Assembly (NCBI GenBank): GCA_009599575.1
Contig: VWND01000072.1
Coordinates: 310,001 to 374,000, forward strand
Direction: 5' to 3'
Length of the DNA: 64,000 bases
Source: Blumeriella jaapii
Taxonomy: Eukaryota > Ascomycota > Leotiomycetes > Helotiales > Drepanopezizaceae
Both the position numbers and the translations under genes were made by a program. Each line of letters opens with the position of its first letter. Position 1 is the first letter of the stretch. Positions 12,324 through 24,779 of the stretch are shown here, in pieces. The notes below the pieces were generated by a model. That model had not been told where the DNA came from. It ran no database searches and saw only the letters and a program-made list of their open reading frames with translations.

Positions 12324-15300
12324 TTAAAAGGTTTTTCGCTGCATTCGACAGGCGATCAATTTTTCGACTTCGTATTTAAGCTCATCAGTTATATTAATAA
12401 GTTTAGAGGCTGGATTAACTTGATCTGAAAGCGCGTCGTCAGCTGCTTTACGCAATCGATTAGCGTGAAAAACTGGGTGTACGTTTATAATACTAAAAAG
12501 GTTTAGCTTAAAAGCGTTGTCGAAAATTTTAGTTATAATTTTAAAAAGGCCGTTTATAGAATTATCGAACTTGCGAAAAGGCCGAAAGATCGGAAATAAA
12601 CGCATATCGAGCTATACGTAATCGCTAATATTAAAATCGTTCGCGCGGCGAAACTTATTCGCATTCTTTTTTATTTTATCGTAGGCTTATTAAAGATGCG
12701 ATTTGGCGAAGTTTCAGACGTCGTAATAGCGGCGAGCGTACGCACGAGCTTCGTTTGCGTTTAACTTGTGTAAGAAATTAAGAAAAAAGGAAATATCGAG
12801 TTTTTAATTCCAATTAATGTAAAAAGTATAATCGTATACAATTTTAAAAAATAAAAAGCTATCTAAACTTTCGTAAAAAAAAACTATTTAAGCGAAATTT
12901 ATTATTAAAAGAAATTCGTTCCAATCGTTTTAATAAAAGTTCACGAAAGGTCGAAAGCGTTTTTGCAGGTATTAATTATAAATTTCGGTTTAACCGTCGG
13001 TTTCAGAATGAGCGGCTGTCGAAAGCTTTAATTGCGTACCGAGTATTTTGTTTAATTCAGACCAGAAAGTAAATTAATACTAGAAGTTACGATCGCTAAT
13101 AATATTTTTTAAAAAGCTAAAATACTTGTATACGTAAAATATATATAATTTAACGAGGCTTCGAGCGTCGATATTTTTATAGCAAAAGATCGAAATAGTT
13201 TATTTGAAAAAGCGATTTATTACTACAAATACGTTATCGTAACTATGTTTGTTTTTATTAAAACTGCAAAAATCTATTATAACGTATTTCTAAAAGTGGT
13301 CAAAAACAGAAAAAGGCTAAAAAAGGCCGGGGCGCTTATTTTTTGGAATAAAACTCTTTCGATAAGCGTAGCAGTTGCGATAGTATTGTTTTACGAAAGC
13401 TGTTATACTTCGTTAATAATATTAATTCGAAAACAATTGCGTAGTTTTGCGAGCGCTGAAATAAGCGGTGGAAATCTGGTCGTGTATTTTTCGTATAAAA
13501 GCTAAACGAAAATAATCGACGTTTAGTATTATCAGGCGACCGTAATATAGCAGCAAATCGCGTTTAAATATATACGAAATATTATTATCGTTCCCTTTCG
13601 TAGCGTTTCGTACAGCTTTCTTTCGAAAGGCTATCAGGCTGCTAGCTGTGCGATTAATATAAAAAAGCTGATCAACGACACGGAGTACGGATGAAAAATC
13701 AGCTATTTTAACGATAAAAACAGCTATTTCGAAGGTCGTGGACGATCGAAGTTTTTTAATCAAAAAGCGATAATCGATCTAATCGGCTCGAAAAAGTGTT
13801 TGCAGGCGCTAGATGCGTTTAAAAAAGTTTTGGCGGTCGAGTTCGTTCGTACGACGTATTAATACGTTAGCCAAAGAATTGTGTTTATTTGGTCTGTACG
13901 TAATAAGAAAATTGTAGTCGGCGAGGAATTCGGCCCAACGTATTTGTTAAACGTTTAAAAATTTGAAAATTATAAAATACTCTAAGATTTTGTAATTAGT
14001 AATTATTTTAATTTAATAAACTAAGCTAGTTAATTTAATACGAAAATTGCTTAAAAATCTTACGATTGCGAGCATTTTTTTATCGTATACGACGTAGTTT
14101 AATTTTGCGAAGGCTATGGTTTTATTAAAATAAGCGATTGGAAGCCAGTCGTCGCTATAAAATTGCGAAAGCATAAAAGCTATTACGCCGTCGAAAGCGT
14201 CAGTTTCTAATATGCAGAAAAGATTTTGCCTATAATATTATAAAATTAATGTAATAATAAAAGCTAGTATAAAAAAGTCGAAACTCTCCTGATATTTAAA
14301 AGTAAAATTAAAAAAAACGTTAGCTTTAGTCAAATGGACCAAAAGCTTTGCAATTATACCGTAGTCTCGAATAAAACGTCGGTAGAAATTACAAAAACCA
14401 AGGAAGCTTTATACATTTTTTACAATAGTAGAAGGCTTCTAATGGGCGACTACGGAAACTTTCTTTAGATTTATTTTTAAGCTTTTAATCGAAATAATAA
14501 AGCTTAAATAACGGATTCGTATAACGTTGAATTTAGATTTCCGAATATCGGCTTGTAATCCAGCGTTAGCGAGCCTTTGAAGCATTTTGCGAACGTATAT
14601 AACGTATTTCAAAAGGTCGGACGAATAAATAAAAATATCATTTAGATATGCAATGCAAAAATCGTTTAAATAATCGAAAAAAATATCGTTCATATAGCGT
14701 TAGTAAATTGCGGATTTATTAATAAGGCCAAAAAGTAGCATTTTGCATTTATAAGCGTCGTAACGCGTACGAAACGTCGTCAGTTTTTTATTAACGGGGT
14801 TTATTCGAATTTTATAAAAAGCTTAACGAATATCGAGCTTCGTAAAAATTCGCGCTTTCGAAAAACGAGCAAAAGTCTTATCGATAAGAGGAAAGAAATA
14901 GCGATCCTTACGAATAATATTATTAAAAGCTCGATAATCGATATAAAAACGTAATAAACCGTCGGGTTTTTTAGCGAAAAGCATTAGAACAGCGAAAAGA
15001 GCGGTAAAAGATTCGATAAAACCTTTGTTAAAGTTGTTTTGCAGATAAGTTTTGATAATTTCGAGCTTTAAAATCGACATTTTGTATAAAAAAGTGTATT
15101 TCAGCTTTTTTTTATTTATAATAAGCTCGATTTTATGGTCGTAAAGCCGGTAAAAGGCTAGCTCGTTACTGGCGGCCTTAGAAAACACGTGTTCGAAGTT
15201 TTTGTATTTCGGGGGAAAAAATTCGAAGAAAAAGATTTATTCGAAATTAGCTCTGCTAAGCTAATTGAAAGGGTCGAAATCGATATTCATTGGTTCTGAA

Positions 15301-15561
15301 ACGTTCGAAAAGATTATGAAATTAGGTTTTAAAGGAAATGTTGTACGTAAAATCGTTTAGTATTCTGTCGATTTCGTATAGGAAAATTAAAAATACTTCA
15401 ATTGCTTTCTTTCTGAAAATTAGCTTAAAAGCGTGTGTAATAATCTGGCAGATAAAAATTGGGTAAGCAGTAAATTGAGAAACTCGTTTTCGAATTAGTC
15501 GTTTGGAAGATTCAAGAAATGGCTTGTTTAAATTATCGATTATATTAAACTGAAAAGCCAT
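12324..15561 (-). pseudogene. Gypsy-1 pol (RT, RNase H, integrase) remnant
   Basis: Blocks seen from N- to C-terminus on the minus strand are as follows. At 14823-15188 there is the RT N-terminal region with 'AKKPDGLLRF' and 'DYRAFNNI' and an end at 'FTKLDIR'. At 14439-14693 is the RT catalytic segment, where the YLDD box reads 'YLNDIFIYS' (Asp to Asn, a G-to-A change). At 13422-13763 is the integrase zinc-binding region with 'YGRLIILNVD' and 'KIHDQI'. At 12324-12605 is the C-terminal domain with 'VHPVFHANRLRKA'. Stops interrupt all blocks, so it is inactive. Confidence 0.82.
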
Positions 15562-16093
15562 CGCGGCGAAAGCCTTTTTTCGGTCTTTGATATAACTGTT
15601 TTTCGTAAAACGAAAAAGCTGTTTTGACGAAAAGAGAAAAAAAAGAAAAAAAATAATAAAAAAAGAATCGGCAGCTTAGGAAGATGGTGTAATTTTTTAT
15701 ATTATTTTACTAGCGTCGCTATCGAAATTAGCACCGCGAATAAAATTCGATCTTTTCGCGCTTCGCACAGCGTCGTAAGTTTATTATAATTGATTAAGGT
15801 TTTTGTTACGTTTTATAGCGTCGTTTTAATAGCGAAATTAAATTTTTCGGAAGTGCAAATAAAAAATTTTAATACAACGAGCGTAAAAAGCTATGAAAAG
15901 GTAAGATTTCGGTTAATAAAATTTGCGTTTATTACAATTTAGTAAAATTTGATGTTCGGCCAGCCAAGCTTTTTTTAAAATCATATTATAATTTCCGAAG
16001 TTGGTAATTAAAAAAAAAGTGAACGATTGTATTCGATTGTTAATAATAAAATTGAAAAGCGTAAAATATATAATTAAATGGCTATAAATTTTA

Positions 16094-17955
16094 TTATATT
16101 TTTTTATAAGAAAAAAAGCCGGAAAAGATTAAATTAAAAGTTTTAAAAAAAAAAAAAAAAAACTTAATTAGCGCCGAATCGATTAACGCATAACCGTTCG
16201 CTTTAAAATCGGCGAGCGCTTTCATTTTATACGAAAAGTTATTTTTGATAAATATAACGGGGATTGTTAATAAATCGCTATTAAAAAGCTTTCGAACGTT
16301 AAAATAACGCATATCGCGCAACACGCTTAAAAAAAAGGTTTTGCTTAGGCCTGGGCGTTTCCCCGATTAACGGAAAAGCTTTCGATTTCCTTATATGCGT
16401 TTTGAAAATCGTTTGGAAAAGGGTTTTCGTTTTTACTATTATTATCAAAAGGCGAATCTTCGGCCGGTTCGACCTTGTTTATATCTACTAGCTTAAAAAA
16501 GCTTTTAAATAAAACCGAAGATCGGCTCGTAAAAGATCGTGCAAATTGGCCTCGAACCTTTTGATATAAAATAAAAAACGAGCGTTATCGTTGGTTCGAT
16601 CGAAAAGGAAAAACGTTAAAAAAAGCGTTTTAGCGTGGAAAAAAAAAAAAAACAGAAGGCTGAAAAAAAGCTTATAAAGCATTTGAACGACTTTCGTACG
16701 TACGATTTAATTCGTAATACGCTTTGGTTAAGAATTTACTATTTTAATAAATGATAGACTTGGTTAAAAAGCGACTCGCGTATAAAATTCGTTTAACTAA
16801 TTGATTTTGTTTTTCTTAACGGACGGCGATAAGCCAATTTTTGAAAATCGTTATACGCGCCTATTTCAAATGCAGTTTTTCTCGTAAACGCTTTAGTATT
16901 TTGTCGCGAAAAGCGTTTCGAAGCTGTTTATCAGTTCGTATTTAAGCGTTCGCTGCGAAAATGGAAAATCGCAGATAAAATCGCTAAAAATCGTCGTGCG
17001 TATTTATTACAAGCATTTTAAACTCGTTTTCCGCTTTTTAAACGTTTAAAAAATCGGCTAAGAAATCGGCGATTTTTTTTATTAATTCTTCGGAAAATAT
17101 AAGGTCGGAACGGTTTAAAATACGCGAGGTCAAAAACTCTTTTGCTACGCTTTCGGTCTAATCGAATATATAATTTTTACGAAATCGATCGCCAGCGAAA
17201 TAATCGTAGTAGAATTCGAAATTGTCGAAAACTTTAATTTCTTAATAGCGTGTTTTGTAATTTTTACTATTATTTAACTTAAACTCAAAGTTCGGAACGC
17301 GTTTTATACGAGCTAATCGAAAATCAGCAGATAAATAAAAACTATAACGTTTAAAAAGCGCGCTAAGGTTTTGGCCGTTAAAAGAAGATCCAAAAAAAAT
17401 TCGCGAAAAGCGTGGAAGTTAATTTGCAGCGTTTGTTAATTAAAATAAAACGTTGCGAAAAAAAGGAAAAACAGCAGATTCGCGATTGGCAAAAGTACGT
17501 TCGATAAATTTTATCAAACGTTTTAATTAAAAAGTCTGTCGCAATCGCATAGCTTCCAAAAATTATCGTTTACGCTTTTGCGCTTTTTTCAGTTGATTTT
17601 GCAAAAGTCTCAATTAAACGCTTTTAGCGCTAGGCTGGAAGATGGCAGGCGAAATAATTAGCGCTTTGCCTTTTCTTTTGTTTTTTTTTTCTCGAAAAAA
17701 GAATTGTTCTTCAAAAAAAAAAGCTTCTGAAGAAAGTTGCTTTTTCGCTAATTAAAAAAAAAAAGAAGGTTGAAATATAATAGCAGAAGCTAAAAAGCTT
17801 TGCTAAAAAAAGAATCGTTAAATAAAAGCTATTTTTCGCGAAATGCGGAAATAAGCCTTTTTACGACCGGTCGATCATTTTGATATAATCCGTAAAAAAT
17901 TCGAAAAAAGAAATAATTTACGCCGTCGCTAGCGTAAAAAAAAAGTTGTTAATAA
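16094..17955 (-). pseudogene. Gypsy-1 protease and gag remnant
   Basis: The segment 16094-16324 corresponds to the retropepsin region: the expected Asp-Ser/Thr-Gly-Ala site is degraded to 'ALADFKANGYALIDS'. To its right, 16488-16682 and following sequence hold gag-like blocks without a clear zinc knuckle. No intact frame. The split between gag and protease cannot be set exactly. The homologous part of Gypsy-2 is 31378-33199. Confidence 0.6.
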
Positions 17956-18249
17956 TATAACGATTTAATTAATCGAAGGGCTAGGAAATCAGTCAATTGA
18001 TCGCCGTGTTCATATGGTATAAAACGAGCTTTTGGTTTTATAACAAAAATATTCACTTAGAATTAACAATTGCAAAAAGCAGAGGTTGCTAAAAAAAAAA
18101 AGCTTTATATATATAATAATTTTTATAATTAATAGGAAGACCCATCAGAAAACCAGGAAGCTTGCAGCTATACGTAGTTGCTGGGGAGCTTGCAGCTATA
18201 CGTAATTGCTGGGGTGACACGAGAGGTGGCAACAGAGTGAATCGTCACA
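17956..18249 (-). repeat. Gypsy-1 5' LTR
   Basis: 294 bp, pairing with 11789-12080. It ends GAATCGTCACA and is followed by the other half of the interrupted Gypsy-3 integrase. Confidence 0.88.
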
Positions 18250-21200
18250 AAAAGCGTGTATGCATATACGTATAGCAAAAAGCATTTTCGAGAATTTCCG
18301 CGACCAACGCTTATAACCCTTTCGAATAGCTTTTGAAAAGCCGTTAAAAATATTTTTATAGCCTCGTTTAACGGATTTATTATTTTTCGAATTATAGGCT
18401 AAAATCTGAATGCGTTAAATATCGTATTTTTTTGTAAAAGTCTCGATAACGCTTTTGTTTTCGGGTTTATTATCGACGTTTAATTTATTAAATAAACCAT
18501 ATCGATATACAACGTTTTTTTAAAGAAAGGTCGCTATGGCTTCGAAAATAGCGTTTCGAAAAAGTCGCTTTTTAAACTATTTAAATAAATCGTTAATAGC
18601 GAGCACGAAGTATATATAACCGCGATCGGTAATCGATACGCGCGTAACGTCGAGATTAATTTTTTTTTAAATTTTAAAAAACTACGTCGGATATAATAGG
18701 TTTTTTTTTCGGCCAAGCTTTCGTTTTTAGCAAAAAATGCAGCTTTTAACGAAGGCTTTGCAATTTTCGAAGTATTTTTTTTATTAGAAATCGTTTTTGG
18801 TTCGGTAATAAATAGCTTTAGTTTTTTTATAAAACATTTTTTCGTAGGCTTTTTTTATAATTTGAAACTTATTAGTTTTATTATTTATTACTAAGCGTTT
18901 TAATATATATTATTTTTTATTTTGTACAGCTTTTTATCGGTTAAAATATAATCGAAAGTTTGGTTTTTAAATAATTTAAATTAATAATTTAATACGCTAA
19001 ATAGTTTAAATAAAATGGTTAAGTAATATACGATAGAATAAAAGTCTTCGGTTTCGTAGTTGTCGATCAAAAGTTTATTTTCGTCGCTAATCGGCTTATT
19101 CCGATCGTTTTCGGTCAAATCCATTCGCGGTGTCAGCCGAAATAATAACGCGAATGCTTTTTCGGCCCGAAAATTAACGTTTTTTATTCGCGGTGCTAGC
19201 CGAAATAGCAACGCGAATGGTTTTGGCTTTGTGAAATTCAAAGCGCAAATAACAAAGCAGCCGATTTCGTTAGCGATTTATTCGTCGATATTTTATTCGT
19301 TTTATTTAGCGAAATCAAACGAATAAAATCGTTTTCGTTTGAAAAAGCCGTTTGCCGCTGTATTAATTATTTTTTTAATATGTTTGACTTCGAAGTTTAT
19401 AAATCGCATTTAAGCTATTTAATTAATAACAAATGCTTTTGATAAATTATTGGCTTTTTTATTTAGTTGGTCGATAAGGATTTTTGCGTCCGTTTTTAAA
19501 ATGAAATATACGTCGTATAATTCGCTTTTTATTTTTTTTTTTATTTTAAAAACGCTCCGATATTTTCGTTTAATAGCATCGTAGCGTGCTTTCGCGAAGA
19601 ATTATAAGCCGTTTTCGAATCGTAAAAAATGCCGTTTTTTGTTTTTATCGATTTATTATAATATAGCTTTCTAACCGAAAATATTAGCATCGATAATTAA
19701 AATGATTTTTTTTGCGTTTGGGCTGTAATCGATCCGTATAAGCGATAGGGCCGATAAAAGGTCGTTTTTAAAAACTTTTATAATTTTGCTTTGCTTTTTT
19801 TCCTAAACGAAATCGATTTTTTTTTTTATCGTAGCGTAAATAAATGCAGCTTTTTAAAAAAAATTTTTAATTTAATTGCGATAGTAAATTATAATGCTAA
19901 TAAAGGTTTTAGCTTCGGTGATATTTTCGTATTTTTTTTATTCGCAAATCTTTTTAATTTTTTTTTGTTAAGGGTGGCGGTCAGCGCTGTTAGTTATATA
20001 ACCGACGATATTTATTTCGGATATACAGAATTTTAATCGAGGGCTAATAATAGCTTTAGCTTTTTCGAAGCAAATTATAATTTTGTCGATATTTTAAATA
20101 TGTTTTATTATATAACGTCGAATTTCAAAAAAGATTTTTTTATTATTATAATATAATTTAAGGCTTTTTATTCCGACGTCGTTAATATAAAGCAGAATAA
20201 TATTAGAAATGCAAATTATAAAACCTTGTATACGACTTTTACGAATTAAGCGACTAAATTAATAGCTTTTATAAGTATTCTGATTATACGCAATAAACCG
20301 ATTGGAATTTAAATTGCTGTTATATCTCGAGATCGTGGGTCAAATATTAAATAATCGTAGCCGGAAAACAAATCGAAAAAGAAAACGATTGTTAATTTTG
20401 CGAATTCGTTCGAAAATTAATCGACGTTGAATGGCACGTTAGCGTTTCGTATCGTTATTTTGTTTATTTCGACGATTGCGATAATAAATTTATAAATGCT
20501 TTTTTTTTTTTTTGCAACGATAAACCATTTGTTTCTGTATGAGCCGTAGCAAAATTCGAGGATCTTTTGCTTAATTCGTTTTTTCAGCATTTCGATTATT
20601 TTATTTTGGAGGATTTTAGAAATTAAAAAGGTTTTTTTTTGCCAGGTTTCGTAGAATACGGTTTTGATATCGATATAAGGCGTAACGTTAAAACTGAATT
20701 AGTTTATTTCGGTGAAATCGAAAGCTATAGCTTTTTTCCGGTTGCGTAAGATTTCGTATAAAACTTTTTTTTTTTTTGGCAAAAATTGGGTTTCGATTGC
20801 TAGGTTATTAAATCGTTTTTTTGTAAATCGGCTGCTAAATAATAAGTTGGAAAATCGGCCGATAATAAATCTTTCGAATTTGCTAATAATTAATTGCGGT
20901 AGTTTTATTGCTTTGTTTTTTTCGAATTAATCGTTTATTTTTCCGGAAATATTTTTACCGGATTCGCTAAAATTTACGGATCGTATTTTATTAGCTTTAC
21001 GCTTATAAAAAATGCTGATATTAATACAAAAAGGTAAGGTATATGAGTCGGGTTTGTTTAATACGAAAACGAAATCTTCGGAACTTTTATTCCCGAGTTA
21101 ATAGCCAAAAATATTAATATTAGCCAATTTTATTCGCGATGTTATTTCGATTGGTAACGCGAATGCTTTTGGCTGATTATTTTCCAGGTTTTGTTATAAC

Positions 21201-24200
21201 TTAGCGTTTGTTTTAAAATCAGAGCCGGCTATTCGTTTTTCGATAAAACGTCGATTAAAAAGACTTTGTCGCCGGCGACGGTGATTTGATTTTAAAAAAA
21301 TCGGTTTTAGTTTCAGAAAAAGGCTTTTATTTGGCCGTTCTCGATGTATTTAAAGCTGACGAAACTTTTCAGAATTTAGAGCATTTTAAAAATAATAAAA
21401 TAAAAATATTTTTTTATTATTAAAAAGTTTTTATAAATAATAATACTTCCAACGTCGATTTTAATATTTCGTATAATCTTATTAAATTCAATCGTATTTT
21501 TATTAACGGTAGTATAAATTATTCGCTTATCGGTAATAATCGGAATATTATTGGCTTCGGCTGTTTTCTAGTTTATATAATTAATTTCGGTTTTATTATC
21601 GAATAGGACGAAGGCGGTCGTATTTTTCTTAAGCATTGTTTTTATTTTTAGTACTTTTATAGCCGTGTAAAAGCAGTTTCGTCGTTTTAATTTTTGGATT
21701 TTTATAGCAAAAGCTAAAAAGCTGATTTTTTTCGAAGATTTCTTTTTATCGGCTAAATTAATTGCGATATTATAAATTTCTTTTTAGTTTTTTTTTAATT
21801 TAAAATCGTTTTTTTTTTCGAATAATTTTAACTTTTTCGTTTTTTTTTAATATAAAAATTTATTTGTTAATGATTTTGTCGAATCTTTTTTTTGTATTAA
21901 ATAAATCGCTAAATTTTAATTTAATTTTTTTGTTTTATAATTTTTTTAATAATTTCGTCGACGGCTTCGGGGCTAATATATTTGTCGATTTATTTTTCGC
22001 TTCGCATTAATAATGAGCGTTTAAAAGCTGGTATTTTCTAAATGATTTAAACCGGAGTATCGGTATCGATATTTTTTATATCGTCGTTAATTTCTTTTAT
22101 TATAGGCGTTTTTCTGATGGTTTTATCGGTTTTTTTTCGAATTCCGAAATTTTTTTTTTTTTCGATTTTAACGTTTTTTTTTATATTAGTCGGTTTAGCG
22201 AATAAAACAAAAGCATTTTGCTTTTTTATAATTCGCTGGCTTAATTGTGCAGCTATAATATCTGCAGATGCGATACTTGCATTAGCAATATATATATTTG
22301 TTTTTTATTTATATATTTAAATTTTATTTACGCTTAAAGTAAAGGTTTTTTTTTTGATTAATACGCTTTTTGAAATATTTTTTCTTTTATTAGTGAAAAT
22401 CGTTTTTGCATTTTTTCTGTTTTTTAAGCAGTCGTTTTATTTCGTATTTTTTACTTTTAAACGAATAATATTTAATCAGTTTTGATTTTCAGCTTTGTTA
22501 AAAAGGCTTATTTTTGCTTCCGTCGGTCCGAGGCAAATCGCTTCGTATTTATTAATATAGCAAATACTATTGTTTATACAGAAATTAAATACTTTGCATT
22601 TTAAGCGAATATAAGGTTTTTCGCAATAAATTTCTTTGTTATTACAAAATTTATATTTAAGGCCACGAGGTCTGTTTTAATAATTATTTTTATTATTTTG
22701 ATAGCCGCGATTTTGGTTTTCGCGTTGGTTTTTTTTTTTTTAATAATCGTTATTATAATTAATGTTTCGCTGATTTTAATCGTTAGTACGAAGAAATTGC
22801 CATTGGGCAGCTATTACTTTTACGGTGGCTTAGCGAAATTAATCGCTTCGCGCATTTTACGAAAAATAATTGTTGTAAAAGCTATTTTGATCGTTTTTAT
22901 CGTTCGAATTAACGTAGGAAAGTTTTTTCTGCTGTTGTATAAAATCTTCGATTTTGCTTTAAAATCTTTGAATTTTAATATCGGTAAATTTTAATACGAG
23001 AGTTTCGATATTTTTGTTAAGCTTTTCCAAGCCAATAGGTTTTGCAGAACGATTAAATAATATAATAACTGATTGTTTTTTGGCGATTTCGGTAACTTTT
23101 AGTGGCTGGGCATGTTTTTGCACTAAAGCTTCTACGTTTTTTTTATAGATAAGAAAGGAAGATTTCTTTTGGTTTATAGCTTTAATAGTACGTTCGCTTT
23201 GGTTTTGTTTAAAAACGAATTTCATAAATTTGAAATATTAATCGAAAGTTTCAGAGTTTTGTTTATTAATTTTAAAATGCTTAATGGTTTTATTGCGAAT
23301 GCTGGTTAAAAGGCCAAGTAAAAACAATTTTTTTTATTTAATTTCGCTTAAGACTTTTTTGTTAACGAAAACGTCAGATATTTTTGTATAAGTACGATAA
23401 TAGGTTTTGAGTTTTTTGGCTTGGCGAATTATTATAACAAATTGTTTAAGAAAAGCGATAATATCGCGGATTTGCTAGCGATCGTGGTTTCGGAATTCCG
23501 ATTTTAAAGCTTTAATTAGCTTACGCCAGTTTCGAGCCCTAATAGCCTTTTATTTATTTATCGATTTAATAATATTTTTAGTGGTTGGGTTATAGTAGCG
23601 AAGAAGTTTATCGAATATTTTAGTTTTTAAGATTTCGAAATTTTTACAGGTTTTTTTATATTTTTTAATAAAATCGGTAATATTGGCGCTATTAAATAAA
23701 AGTGCACCAGGGAAGCCAGGGAGGGATATGCGGCCTCGCATAAGAAAACGAAGGGCGTCGTTATTTATAGTATTAGCGAAAATATTAATAGAATTTGAAT
23801 TAAACGAATAAATGTTTTTTGAAATTGCAGATTGGGAGTTTTTAATGTGAAAAGAATCGTTTTTAATAGAGGAGCTATTAAAAAAGTCTTTGTGTTTTTT
23901 AAAAAAATTAAATAAAATAAAGTTGCGTCCAAACATTTAGGTAGCGTGTTGAAGAATTTGTTTTTTAATAAATTAATTAAATTAATATAATATTATTATA
24001 TAATCCACGGTCTCGATATTTCGTGGCTCAGGCCAATATACGTACAGCCATTTTTTTACTATTTTTAATAAAAAGCCGCAAATTGTAATTGCTATAATTA
24101 TAAAGCGTAAAATCAGGAGGTTGAATTTTCGCCAGGCGTTTGACCAAAAAAGATTTAATTCAGAAGGGCCGAGCGCAGCGGTCGAAGCGTACGAATTAAT

Positions 24201-24512
24201 ATTCGATTTGTTATTTTTAAACAAAGGGGCGATTTTCGAGTTTTGAATTTCGCACGGTATAAGATTGCTTAACCGTAATTTCAAACGTTTCTGAAATATA
24301 TTATATTTTTGTAATTTAATAATTGTGCGCAAAATAAGGAAAGTTATTAAGAATTTTTTATATGATGCAGCTGCGAATAATACTATATAAAAGATTTTTT
24401 AAGCCGTAGTGGCGAAATATCGAAGTCGACCTTAATTATAAATTTAAAAAATGCATCGGCGAATATATAAAAACGAAACACCGAAGTTTGAATCTTTGCG
24501 TAGATTATCAAA
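18250..24512 (-). mobile_element. Gypsy-3: older Ty3/Gypsy-type element, right part (gag to integrase core)
   Basis: Minus-strand remnants in order from right to left. At 22540-23900 there is a gag-like region with a degraded Cys-rich knuckle-like segment near 22560-22680. At 20100-20950 is the RT: the catalytic box reads 'YINDVGIK', a RIP form of 'YIDDVGIK', around 20170-20190. At 18250-18800 is the integrase core, with blocks such as 'LAEKKTYY' and 'RSFLKFKK' and a 'DMVYLINKLNVDNKPEN' segment. The C-terminal continuation is at 11190-11788. LTRs could not be identified. Its right edge at 24512 is the start of a family A terminal repeat. Confidence 0.65.
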
Positions 24513-24779
24513 TGTAAAAGTAGGTAGAAAAACCAGACTGATACGGCCATATATCGGTGGGTAAAATAGTCTAGGGAATCCCTAGAAAAGACTGAAGAAA
24601 GGAAAAGAAAAATAAGTGAAGGTATGAATTGGACTGCGTGCCTATAATATTATTTAAGGAAGTGCTTTGCTTTTATATCTGTTGAAGGTAGTTAGTGGCA
24701 GGGGGTCTCGGAGGGGTCCATGCCTCGACCATAGCTAAAACTACCAATTCTTATTAATACAAGGTATCACCGTTTTACA
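24513..24779 (+). repeat. Terminal repeat at the left end of family A copy 4 (inverted relative to the right end)
   Basis: 267 bp, TGTAAAAG to GTTTTACA, well preserved. It is in inverted orientation relative to the terminal repeat at 33847-34113, making copy 4 look like a TIR element. Flanks ATCAAA and GTAATA show no clear target duplication. Confidence 0.8.

Larger units (their letters stand above)
11789..18249 (-). mobile_element. Gypsy-1: Ty3/Gypsy LTR retrotransposon, RIP-inactivated
   Basis: A 6461-bp element bounded by two ~293-bp LTRs (11789-12080 and 17956-18249) that begin TGTGACG (or its RIP form TATAACG) and end TCGTCACA/TCGTTACA. Coding order on the minus strand, from right to left, is gag, protease, reverse transcriptase, RNase H, integrase, C-terminal domain, as in Ty3/Gypsy. 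The flanks are AAAAA (11784-11788) and AAAAG (18250-18254), a plausible 5-bp target duplication differing by one G-to-A change. It sits inside the integrase of Gypsy-3 in the same orientation. All frames are broken. Confidence 0.88.
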
